From CALGFI01 sp036374435 (GTDB lineage Bacteria; Actinomycetota; UBA4738; HRBIN12): 39,492 bases of DNA. Of the stretch, positions 22,472-29,917 are shown one piece after another. Position 1 is the stretch's first letter; each line of letters opens with the position of its first letter. The stretch lies in contig DASUTU010000111.1 in assembly GCA_036374435.1 (NCBI GenBank), forward strand, positions 1 to 39,492, read 5' to 3'. The position numbers were made by a program, and so were the translations under genes. The notes beneath the pieces are model-generated. The model saw only the letters and a list, made by a program, of their open reading frames with translations. It was not told where the DNA came from and did no database searches.

Positions 22472-24013
22472 TCATTGGCGGAGAAGGCCGTGCTCCATGG
22501 CGAACATCGCTGCGGCGGCGCGGGTCGAGACTCCCAGCTTGCCGTAGATGTGCTGGACGTGGTGCTCGGCGGTCCGGGGCGAGATCACGAGCGCCTCGGC
22601 GAGGGCACGGTTCGACAGGCCCCGCGCCACCAGGCGGATCACCTCGATCTCGCGATCGGACAGGCCTGCCGGCCACCCGGTCCGGGCACCAGCGGGGCGG
22701 TGGCCGGCCGCCTCCACCACCCCCCGGGCACACTCGGGGTCCAGGCGACCGTCCCGGGCCTCCGCGGTGACGACCTCGGCCGCCTCCTGGGACGACCTGC
22801 CGGGGCGGTGGGGCCGATCCTGCGTCACCGCCTGGAAGACGTCCGCCGCCGCGAGCAGCCGCGCCTCCGGCGGGATCCCGCTCGCGGCCGCGCCGTGATG
22901 GTAGCCGGAGCCGTCCTGCCGCTCGTGGTGCATCCCGGCGATCCGCGCCAGGGGTTGCAGCGTGGACGAGCGCGCCAGGATGCGTTCGGTCTGGTACGCG
23001 TGCAGCCGGACCTCCTCCCATTGGGCGGTGCTCAGCCGGCCGGGCCGCTCCCACACCCCCGTGCCGACCGCGGTCCGACCGAGGTCGTGTAGGAGCGCTG
23101 CGCGCCGGACCGAGCCGGCATCGGGCAGGCCGATCCGCTCCGCCCCCGCGACCGCGAGGTCGGCCACCCCCGATGAGTGCCCGAGGGTGTAGGCGGACTT
23201 CAGGTCGACCATGTCGGCGAACGCCTCGGCCACGGGGTCGAGACGGTTCCGCGGGATCACGCGGACCGGTTCGGGCTCTGCCTCGAGGACGGCCGTCCAG
23301 GGATCCTCCTGATCGAGCCGGTCGAGGACGATCGGGGCGATCTCGCGCACCACCCCGGCCACCGCCGGGTCGAACCACCCACCCGCTCGCCGTTCGATCA
23401 TCGCGGCCACGGCCTCGGCCCCGCCGAGCCGGTGGTAGATGACCGACTGCATGGCGGGCTCGGCGATCCGGGCCGCGATCGCGATCTCGTCCCCTCGGAG
23501 CTTCTGCGGCGCCCCCTTGCCGTCCCAGCGCTCCAGGTTCTCGTGCACCGCTCGCCGGACGTCGTCGCCGAGCCCCAGCCGTTCGGCCATCAACGCGGCG
23601 ACCTCGCACGTTGCCCGCATGACCGAGGCGTCGGCCTCTTTGCCGGCCGCCAGGGCCCGCAGGAGATACGCGGGGCGCCGCAGGCCCGTGCCGCGCCCGG
23701 TCAGGCCCATCAGCGTGGCCATCTCGCGCCCCCGAGCCACGTCGGTCCGCTCCGCCACCTCGCGCATCGAGAGGTCGTCCGGCCCGAAGAGCACCACCTC
23801 CTCGTGGGAGCTGGCCGTGCACCCGAGGTGTTTGAGCAGGGTCGTGTAGTAGGTGGTGGCGACGTCCGGCTCGGGCAGGTTCAGTCGGCGGGCCGCCTCG
23901 GTGGCGACGACGCAGGCACGGATGGCCTTCTCCGGTGCCTGGCCCATCGCCAGGTCCGTGGTCAGCGAGAGCGCCGCCAGCAGGTCGGCGAGTCGCAACT
24001 GGTCGTCGGCCAC
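22472..24013 (-). CDS. double HD-domain signalling protein with C-terminal LuxR-type HTH
   Basis: The 513-residue protein has three parts. Residues about 10-190 resemble an HD-GYP domain (LSLTTDLAMGQAPEKAIRA) but the HD dyad is lost (LLKHLGC); a GYP-like ENLERWDGKGAP remains. Residues about 280-400 form a second HD domain with intact RAALLHDLGR and HHERQDGSGYHHG. Residues about 447-510 are a LuxR/GerE helix-turn-helix (LSDREIEVIRLVARGLSNRALAEALVISPRTAEHHVQHIYGKLGV). The combination suggests a phosphohydrolase, perhaps for a cyclic dinucleotide, coupled directly to DNA binding. The GTG start follows GGGAGGG. It is divergent from an MFS gene that it may control. Confidence 0.85.
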   Translation of the reverse strand: MADDQLRLADLLAALSLTTDLAMGQAPEKAIRACVVATEAARRLNLPEPDVATTYYTTLLKHLGCTASSHEEVVLFGPDDLSMREVAERTDVARGREMATLMGLTGRGTGLRRPAYLLRALAAGKEADASVMRATCEVAALMAERLGLGDDVRRAVHENLERWDGKGAPQKLRGDEIAIAARIAEPAMQSVIYHRLGGAEAVAAMIERRAGGWFDPAVAGVVREIAPIVLDRLDQEDPWTAVLEAEPEPVRVIPRNRLDPVAEAFADMVDLKSAYTLGHSSGVADLAVAGAERIGLPDAGSVRRAALLHDLGRTAVGTGVWERPGRLSTAQWEEVRLHAYQTERILARSSTLQPLARIAGMHHERQDGSGYHHGAAASGIPPEARLLAAADVFQAVTQDRPHRPGRSSQEAAEVVTAEARDGRLDPECARGVVEAAGHRPAGARTGWPAGLSDREIEVIRLVARGLSNRALAEALVISPRTAEHHVQHIYGKLGVSTRAAAAMFAMEHGLLRQ

Positions 24014-24190
24014 GCGCCCTCCCGGTTCGACGAACGCCCCAGGATGGCAGGCCCCGCCGCCCTCGGCCAGGGCCGGCGCCGGGCTCCACGACTCGAACGG
24101 GTGCTGGCGGCTCGAAGATGGGCAGTCCTACCGATGATCCGGCCCGGCGAGGCGGCGGACGATCGGACGCACCAACGGAGGAGGCCGGAC

Positions 24191-25402
24191 ATGGTGCAGA
24201 CGCTGGACATCCGCCGACGGACTCGCGCGGCATCGGTCGGGCGACCCACCTTGCTCACCCCCGTGTTCCTCACCGTGGCCGCGGCCGAGCTCGCCTATTT
24301 CACCGCCGACGGGGTGCTGCTCCCGGCGCTCCCGCGGTACGTCGAGGGGCCGCTGAACGGCGGCAACGTCGCCGTCGGCCTGGTGATGGGCGCGTTCAGC
24401 CTCTCGGCGTTCTTCCTTCGACCGCTGGCCGGCCGGATGGCCGATCGCCGGGGGCGGCGCATCCTGATGGTGGCCGGCGCCTCGCTGTTCGCCCTGTCCG
24501 TCGCGGGGTACCTGGTGGCGGGCTCGGTCCAAGCGCTGTCGGCGATGCGGTTGCTGACCGGTGTCGGCGAGGCCCTGTTCTTCGTGGGGGCCCTGAGCGC
24601 GAACATGGACCTCGCGCCCGCCGAGCGGCGCGGCGAGGCCATGAGCTTCGCCTCGCTCGCGTTGTACATCGGGATCGGGGCCGGACCGTTCCTGGGTGAG
24701 GCCGTCATCGACCGGTTCGGCTTCTCGAGCGCATGGTGGCTCGCCATCGCGCTGGCGGGGGTGGCCGTGGTGCTCAGCCTCCGGCTCCCGGCGATGAAAC
24801 CCGGCGACCAGGAGGCGCCCGCCGCCGGGGCCCGGCTGGTGCACCCGGCCGGCGTGCTTCCGGGCCTGGTCCTGCTCGCCGCGATCTGGGGGATGGCCGG
24901 GTTCCTCACGTTCGTGCCGCTGTATGCGCTGGACCTGCGGATGGGCGGGGCCAGCCTCGTCCTCGCGCTGTTCGCGGGCATCGTCGTGCTCATCCGCAGC
25001 GTCGGCGCCCGGATCCCTGATCGGCTCGGGGCGGGGAGGGCCACGCGCATCGCCCTCGGCCTGACGGGTGTCGGCCTGGCCGCGATGGGCACCTGGCGAA
25101 CGCCCACCGGCCTGGTCGCCGGGACCGCGCTGCTCGGGGTGGGGGTGGCGCTGTTCACGCCGGCGTTGTTCGCGCTGGCCCTGGACGGCATCCGGCCGAA
25201 CGAGCGGGGCGCCGTGATGGGAACGACGAGCGCGTTCCTCGATCTGGCGTTCGGGGTCGGGCCGGCGACCCAGGGGTTCGTCGCGGCCTCGGTGGGGCGC
25301 GGCGGCACGTTCCTGGTGGGTTCGGCGGTCGCGTGGGCCGGCCTGGGCCTGGTCGTCGCGTCGAAGCTCGGCCGAAGGGAACGCCGGCCCGTCGAACCCT
25401 GA
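24191..25402 (+). CDS. MFS transporter
   Basis: The 403-residue protein has about 12 hydrophobic segments and the MFS signature between helices 2 and 3 (RPLAGRMADRRGRRILMV, residues about 76-93). The overall pattern is that of drug-efflux or arabinose-efflux-like permeases (DHA1-type). The substrate is unknown. The ATG follows GGAGGAGG at a good distance. It is divergent from the double-HD/LuxR gene over 177 nt, an arrangement typical of a regulator and its target transporter, though this is only positional evidence. Confidence 0.9.
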   Translation: MVQTLDIRRRTRAASVGRPTLLTPVFLTVAAAELAYFTADGVLLPALPRYVEGPLNGGNVAVGLVMGAFSLSAFFLRPLAGRMADRRGRRILMVAGASLFALSVAGYLVAGSVQALSAMRLLTGVGEALFFVGALSANMDLAPAERRGEAMSFASLALYIGIGAGPFLGEAVIDRFGFSSAWWLAIALAGVAVVLSLRLPAMKPGDQEAPAAGARLVHPAGVLPGLVLLAAIWGMAGFLTFVPLYALDLRMGGASLVLALFAGIVVLIRSVGARIPDRLGAGRATRIALGLTGVGLAAMGTWRTPTGLVAGTALLGVGVALFTPALFALALDGIRPNERGAVMGTTSAFLDLAFGVGPATQGFVAASVGRGGTFLVGSAVAWAGLGLVVASKLGRRERRPVEP

Positions 25403-25451
25403 CCGCGTACGCTGGCGCGGCTCGGCCGCCGGCCGGCGCGAGGGAGGACGG

Positions 25452-26606
25452 GTGAAGATCGGGGAGATCAAGGCGGGGGTCGTGGGAGTCGGGTTCGTCG
25501 GGGTCGCGCACGTCGAGGCGCTGCGCCGGCTGGGGGTCGACGTGGCCGGGGTGGTGGGCTCGAGCCCGGAACGGGCGGCCGCGAAAGCCGAACGGGCCAA
25601 CCTGCCCCGCGTCTACGAGAACGTGGAGGCGCTCCTCGCGGACCCCGACGTCGACGTGGTGCACGTGGCGACCCCGAACCACCTTCACGCCGAGCAGGTG
25701 CGCGCGGTGCTGGAGGCCGGGAAACACGTCCTGTGCGAGAAGCCGCTGGCGCTCTCGCCGGGGGAGACGGCAGACCTGCTTCGGCGGGCCGAGGCCTCCG
25801 GTCTGGTCCACGCCGTCTGCCACAACCTCCGCTTCTATCCGCTCTGCCACCAGATGCGAGCCATGGTGAGCTCGGGGGCGATCGGCGAGCCGCGCTTCGT
25901 CACAGGCGGGTATCTCCAGGACTGGCTCCTCCTGCCGACGGACTGGAACTGGCGGCTCGAGCCGGAGAAGGCGGGGGAGCTCCGGGCCGTGGCCGACATC
26001 GGCTCCCACTGGCTCGACCTGGCCCGGTTCGTCACCGGCCACCGCGTGGTCGAGGTCATGGCCGACTTGCACACGCTGGTCCCCGTCCGGCGCCACCCCG
26101 AAGGGCCGGTGGAGGCGTTCGCCGAGACGCCCACCGACGTGGACCTGATCGAGGAGGCCATGAGCTCGGACGACGCCGCCGGGATCCTCGTGCGGATGGA
26201 GAACGGCGCGCGTGGGTCGCTCGTCGTGTCGCAGGTGGCCGCCGGTCGAAAGAACTCGCTCTGGCTGGAGGTGGACGGGACCGAGTCCGCGCTCTCCTGG
26301 TCCTCGGACGACCCCGACCGGCTCTGGGTGGGGCATCGCGGCAGGCCGAACGAGATCCTTCATCGCGATCCCGCGTTGGTGGCCGAGGAGGTTCGGGGCG
26401 TGATCGGGTACCCGGCGGGACACGTCGAGGGATATGCGGACACGTTCCGGGCGTTGTTCGCCGCCGTCTACGCCGACATCGCGCGCGGCGAGCCGTCCCC
26501 CGAGCCCGCCTACCCGACGTTCGCCGATGGCCACGACGCGCTGTGCGTGCTCGAGGCGGTGCGAACGAGCTCGGCCGAGGGACGCTGGACCGAGGTCCGG
26601 CGGTAG
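25452..26606 (+). CDS. Gfo/Idh/MocA-family oxidoreductase
   Basis: The 384-residue product starts with a Rossmann motif (GVVGVGFVGVAHVEALRRLGV) and carries the family's catalytic EKP in HVLCEKPLALSPGE. The middle holds HVATPNHLHAEQV and DIGSHWLDLARFVTGH, where the His is the usual proton relay. Family members oxidise or reduce sugars, inositols or related polyols with NAD(P). The substrate here is unknown. The GTG start follows GGGAGGA. A TACGCT hexamer at 25408-25413 is a possible -10 element. Confidence 0.92.
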   Translation: MKIGEIKAGVVGVGFVGVAHVEALRRLGVDVAGVVGSSPERAAAKAERANLPRVYENVEALLADPDVDVVHVATPNHLHAEQVRAVLEAGKHVLCEKPLALSPGETADLLRRAEASGLVHAVCHNLRFYPLCHQMRAMVSSGAIGEPRFVTGGYLQDWLLLPTDWNWRLEPEKAGELRAVADIGSHWLDLARFVTGHRVVEVMADLHTLVPVRRHPEGPVEAFAETPTDVDLIEEAMSSDDAAGILVRMENGARGSLVVSQVAAGRKNSLWLEVDGTESALSWSSDDPDRLWVGHRGRPNEILHRDPALVAEEVRGVIGYPAGHVEGYADTFRALFAAVYADIARGEPSPEPAYPTFADGHDALCVLEAVRTSSAEGRWTEVRR

Positions 26607-26639
26607 GGACGCGTCTCGAATCGCCGGGTCGTCGGTCCC

Positions 26640-26665
26640 CTGCGGGCCGGGACCATCGGCCGCAG
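26640..26665. other. GC-rich hairpin upstream of the hemerythrin gene
   Basis: CTGCGG(G)CC pairs with GGCCGCAG with one bulged G. Its loop contains GGGACCATCGG, a weak match to the DosR core. It may terminate the oxidoreductase transcript or regulate the next gene. Confidence 0.3.
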
Positions 26666-26735
26666 GAGACCACCGATCCCCTGGCTACGGTCGAATTGGC
26701 AGGGCGGGGGGCGGACCGGAGAGACCGGGGAAGGG

Positions 26736-27248
26736 GTGGGTGCCACGGCTCCCACGGTTCAGAGCGTCAGGGAGGAGCACGAGCAGTTCCTCCCGTTCCT
26801 CGAGGAGATCCGGCGGGTCGCCGACTCCATCGGCCGCGTGTCGACCAAGTCGTTGCTCGGCCGGGTGGACGAGATCCACGGGTTCCTCGCGCACCGGCTC
26901 ATCCCGCATGCGGTCGCGGAAGGCCGTCTCATGCTCCCGCTCGTTCGGAAGCTGCCCGCGGGCGGCGAGGCCGCACTCGGCATGAATCAGTGCCACGTGC
27001 AGGTCGGCCGCCTCACCGACGAACTGGAGGCCGCGAGGGGACGCGCTGAGAGCGCGGGACTGGACACCGAGCTGGAGTCCGAGCTCCGCCGGATCCTCTA
27101 CGGCGCCCACGCCCTGCTCACCGCCCACTTCGCGCAGTTCGAGGACGTCTTCGCCGCCATCGAGGCGGCGCGCAGCCCCTCCGAACGCGCGGACCTGTTC
27201 GAGGCCGTCGAGCGGTCGGCTCAGGAGGTCTCCGACCAGTACGAGTAG
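26736..27248 (+). CDS. hemerythrin-like (HHE cation-binding) protein
   Basis: The 170-residue all-helical protein shows the spaced metal ligands of the hemerythrin HHE fold: EEHEQFLPFLEEI, HGFLAHRLIPHAVAEG, CHVQVGRLTDEL and HALLTAHFAQFEDVF. Such proteins hold a di-iron centre and bind or sense oxygen, nitric oxide or iron. The GTG start directly follows GGGGAAGG. It is 123 nt upstream of feoB in the same direction, so it may belong to the iron-handling group. Ligand identity at each position would need a structural alignment. Confidence 0.8.
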   Translation: MGATAPTVQSVREEHEQFLPFLEEIRRVADSIGRVSTKSLLGRVDEIHGFLAHRLIPHAVAEGRLMLPLVRKLPAGGEAALGMNQCHVQVGRLTDELEAARGRAESAGLDTELESELRRILYGAHALLTAHFAQFEDVFAAIEAARSPSERADLFEAVERSAQEVSDQYE

Positions 27249-27371
27249 CCCGAGCGGCCGCTTCCGCGCCGCCGCGCTCGTTTCGAGACGGGGCCTACCG
27301 TCCTGCCTCGCGGAGGTCCCTCGACCGTACGGGGACCCTTCCCGACCGTCCAGCATTCCGATCTGGGAGAT

Positions 27372-29342
27372 ATGAATTCCTGCCACGCCGTCCGACCGGA
27401 AGCCTCGCCCGAAAACGGCGCGATCCTGCTCGTCGGCAACCCGAACGTGGGCAAGTCGGCGCTGTTCGCGGCTCTGACGGGGCGGTACGTGGCCGTCTCG
27501 AACTACCCCGGCACCACCGTGGAGATCGCCCGCGGTGCGGCGGGTCTGAACGGCGCCGCGCGTGCCGTGGTCGACACCCCGGGGATCCGGGGCACGGTTC
27601 CGATCTCCGATGACGAACGGGTGGCGCGCGATCTCCTCATGGACGAGGAGCGACCCACCATCGTGCAGGTCGCGGACGCGAAGAACCTGCGCCGCTCGCT
27701 CCTGCTCACCCTCGAGCTGGCCGAGACGGGCCTGCCGATGGTGCTCGCCGTGAACATGACCGACGAGGCCGAGGCGCGCGGTATCACCGTGGACCTGGAC
27801 CACCTGTCGGCGCTCCTCGGCGTGCCGGTGGTGGGAACCGTGGCCACTCGGCGTTCCGGGGTCGATGCCCTCGAGGCCGGGCTTCCGCAGGCCCGGCCCG
27901 CCGAGCCTTCGACGTCGGTCGGCGCCGCCGCCGGCGAGGTCGTCGCTCGGGTGGCGGCGCTGGTCCCGCCGGCCCCGTTCCCGCCTCGAGGCGTGGCTCG
28001 CATGCTGCTGTCCGGTGACGACGAGCTCGCCGACCGGCTGGACCTGTCCCATCGGGCGCGCGACGAGGTGGCGCGGGGCCGGCAGGACCTCGAACGCCTG
28101 CTGGGCGTACCCGCGGCCGTCGCCTTCAATCGCTCGCGTCTCGCGGCGGCCGACCGGATCGTCGAGGCCGTCGTGACCCGCCACCGCGTTCGGCGGTCGG
28201 TGGGGGAGGCCGCCGGCAGGGTGGCAGCCCATCCGCTGCTCGGCTGGCCGATCCTGGCCGTCGTGCTGGTGCTCGTGTATCTGCTCGTCGGGCGCCTGGG
28301 GGCGGGGACCCTGGTCGACCTGCTCGAGGACCGCCTGTTCGGCGAGGTCGTCAACCCGTGGGCGCGGGACGCGGCGAGCCGGCTGATCCCGGTCGGGGTG
28401 GTCGAGCGCTTCCTCGTCGGCCCGTACGGGCTGGTCACGATGGCGCTCACGTACGGCTTGGCGATCATCCTCCCGGTCGTCGCGACGTTCTTCTTCGCGT
28501 TCGGCGCGCTCGAGGACTCCGGCTACCTTCCGCGGCTGGCGCTCCTGCTGGATCGCTCGTTCCGCCGGATGGGCCTGAACGGCAAGGCGGTCCTGCCGAT
28601 GGTGCTCGGCCTGGGATGCGTCACGTTGGCGACCATGACCACGCGCGTCCTCGAGACGCGCAAGGAACGCCTCCAGGTGACCCTGCTCCTGGCGTTGTCC
28701 GTTCCCTGTTCGGCCCAGCTCGGCGTGATCCTCGGCATGATCGCGGCGACCGGTGCGGTCGGCACCGCCGTCTGGTCCGGCGTGGTCGTGGCGTCGCTGC
28801 TGGCGGTGGGGTTCCTCTCGGCGAAGGTGATCCCGGGGCCCGTCTCCGACTTCGTGCTCGAGCTTCCGCCGCTCCGCGTCCCGTCCGTTCGCAATCTCGC
28901 CCTCAAGACCGGGGCCCGGATGGAGTGGTACCTGAAGGAGGTCATCCCGGTCTTCGTGCTCGGCACGGCCATCCTGTTCGCGCTCGACGAGACCGGGCTG
29001 CTCGGCGTGCTGGAGCGCGGGCTGTCGCCGGTCGTTCAGGGGTGGCTCGGACTTCCGGCCGCGGCCACCGGGGTGCTCCTGATCGGGTTCCTGCGACGCG
29101 ACTACGGTGCGGCGGGCTTGTTCGCGCTCGCGCTGCAGGGGGCGCTCTCGCCGGCCCAGGTCCTGGTGGCCCTGGTGGTCATCACGCTGTTCGTCCCCTG
29201 CATCGCCAGCGTGCTTGTGATCGTCCGCGAGTTCGGGGCGCGGGTCGCCGCCGCGATGCTCGCGTTCGTGTTCGGGTTCGCCCTCGGCGTCGGGGGGTTG
29301 CTGAACCTCGCCCTGGAGGTCTTCGATGTCCGGATCGGGTGA
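27372..29342 (+). CDS. feoB: ferrous iron transport protein B
   Basis: The 656-residue protein has the N-terminal G domain (G1 GNPNVGKS, G2 NYPGTTVE, G3 DTPG, G4 as NMTD instead of the usual NKxD family form) and about eight transmembrane segments with the Gate motifs (GLGCVTLATMTTRVLETRKERL, LRRDYGAAGLFALAL, FVPCIAS). It imports Fe(II) across the cytoplasmic membrane driven by nucleotide hydrolysis. It is at the short end of the family. ATG is preceded closely by GGGAG. The stop overlaps the following FeoA-type gene by 17 nt. No Fur or IdeR box is recognisable upstream. Confidence 0.95.
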   Translation: MNSCHAVRPEASPENGAILLVGNPNVGKSALFAALTGRYVAVSNYPGTTVEIARGAAGLNGAARAVVDTPGIRGTVPISDDERVARDLLMDEERPTIVQVADAKNLRRSLLLTLELAETGLPMVLAVNMTDEAEARGITVDLDHLSALLGVPVVGTVATRRSGVDALEAGLPQARPAEPSTSVGAAAGEVVARVAALVPPAPFPPRGVARMLLSGDDELADRLDLSHRARDEVARGRQDLERLLGVPAAVAFNRSRLAAADRIVEAVVTRHRVRRSVGEAAGRVAAHPLLGWPILAVVLVLVYLLVGRLGAGTLVDLLEDRLFGEVVNPWARDAASRLIPVGVVERFLVGPYGLVTMALTYGLAIILPVVATFFFAFGALEDSGYLPRLALLLDRSFRRMGLNGKAVLPMVLGLGCVTLATMTTRVLETRKERLQVTLLLALSVPCSAQLGVILGMIAATGAVGTAVWSGVVVASLLAVGFLSAKVIPGPVSDFVLELPPLRVPSVRNLALKTGARMEWYLKEVIPVFVLGTAILFALDETGLLGVLERGLSPVVQGWLGLPAAATGVLLIGFLRRDYGAAGLFALALQGALSPAQVLVALVVITLFVPCIASVLVIVREFGARVAAAMLAFVFGFALGVGGLLNLALEVFDVRIG

Positions 29343-29808
29343 CCGTCACCTGCGATGCCCGCTCTGCGGTCACGAGATCGAGACGGCCGCCCTGCCCTGT
29401 CACGCGTCGTGCCCTCTAGGACCTCGGTGCGGGCTGATCTGCTGCCCCAGTTGCGGCTACCAGGTGGTCGACGAGTCCCGGAGCGTCATCGGCCGGCTGC
29501 TCCGGGGCCGGCCTCGTGGCTCGGATGCCGCCCCCGGGCCGAGCCGCCGCGCCGAGACCGACGTCCCCCTCACCCACGTCCGGAGCGGGTCGCGGGCCGA
29601 GATCCGCTCGCTGCGGGGGATGGCTCCGGGTCGGAGCGCCCGCCTGGGGGCGTTCGGGGTGGTGCCGGATACCCAGGTCACGCTCGTTCAACATCGTCCG
29701 GTCCCCGTGATCCGGGTGGGCGAGACCGAGATCGCGTTGTCGGAGGAGATCCTCGGCCAGATCTGGGTCTCCCCGGCGGACGTGACCGCCGAGTCGCCCA
29801 CCGGGTGA
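29326..29808 (+). CDS. feoA: FeoA-domain protein with N-terminal cysteine-rich domain
   Basis: The 160-residue product has two parts. Residues 1-50 hold eight cysteines (11, 14, 25, 29, 35, 39, 40, 43) in CPLCGH and CCPSCGY knuckles, a zinc-ribbon or iron-sulfur-like module. Residues about 83-155 form an SH3-like FeoA domain (RSGSRAEIRSLRGMAPGRSARLGAFGVVPDTQVTLVQ ... VIRVGETEIALSEEILGQIWV). FeoA supports FeoB. In most bacteria feoA precedes feoB and has no Cys-rich domain; here it follows with a 17-nt overlap. The Cys module could fill the role of the FeoC iron-sulfur sensor, which is inference. Confidence 0.85.
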   Translation: MSGSGDRHLRCPLCGHEIETAALPCHASCPLGPRCGLICCPSCGYQVVDESRSVIGRLLRGRPRGSDAAPGPSRRAETDVPLTHVRSGSRAEIRSLRGMAPGRSARLGAFGVVPDTQVTLVQHRPVPVIRVGETEIALSEEILGQIWVSPADVTAESPTG

Positions 29809-29837
29809 CCCCTACAGCGGCGGCCGGGCGCTCCGGT

Positions 29838-29867
29838 TTGACGACCGATACCCCAAGGGGGTATAGG
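29838..29867 (+). promoter_or_regulatory. copper-ATPase promoter TTGACG-N18-TATAGG
   Basis: A near-consensus -35 (TTGACG, 29838-29843) precedes TATAGG (29862-29867). The motif TATAGG repeats as TATAGGTATAGGTATAT up to 29878, giving alternative -10 registers. The spacer is the CsoR-type operator, the usual site for repression by blocking RNA polymerase. Confidence 0.6.
29848..29864. promoter_or_regulatory. CsoR-type copper operator
   Basis: ATACCCCAAGGGGGTAT has perfect 7-bp arms (ATACCCC/GGGGTAT) around AAG. This is the A/T-G/C-tract dyad bound by CsoR/RcnR-family tetramers, which release DNA on binding Cu(I). It lies between the -35 and -10 of the copper-ATPase promoter, 54 nt upstream of the ATG. 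No csoR gene is in the window. Confidence 0.75.
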
Positions 29868-29917
29868 TATAGGTATATGGAGGTTCACGACCGGCGTTCG
29901 GGGAAACGGGGTTGGAG

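Noticed and set aside
27249..27371. Fur/IdeR iron box before feoB
   Set aside because: I looked for the 19-bp A/T-rich dyad and saw only GC-rich inverted repeats.
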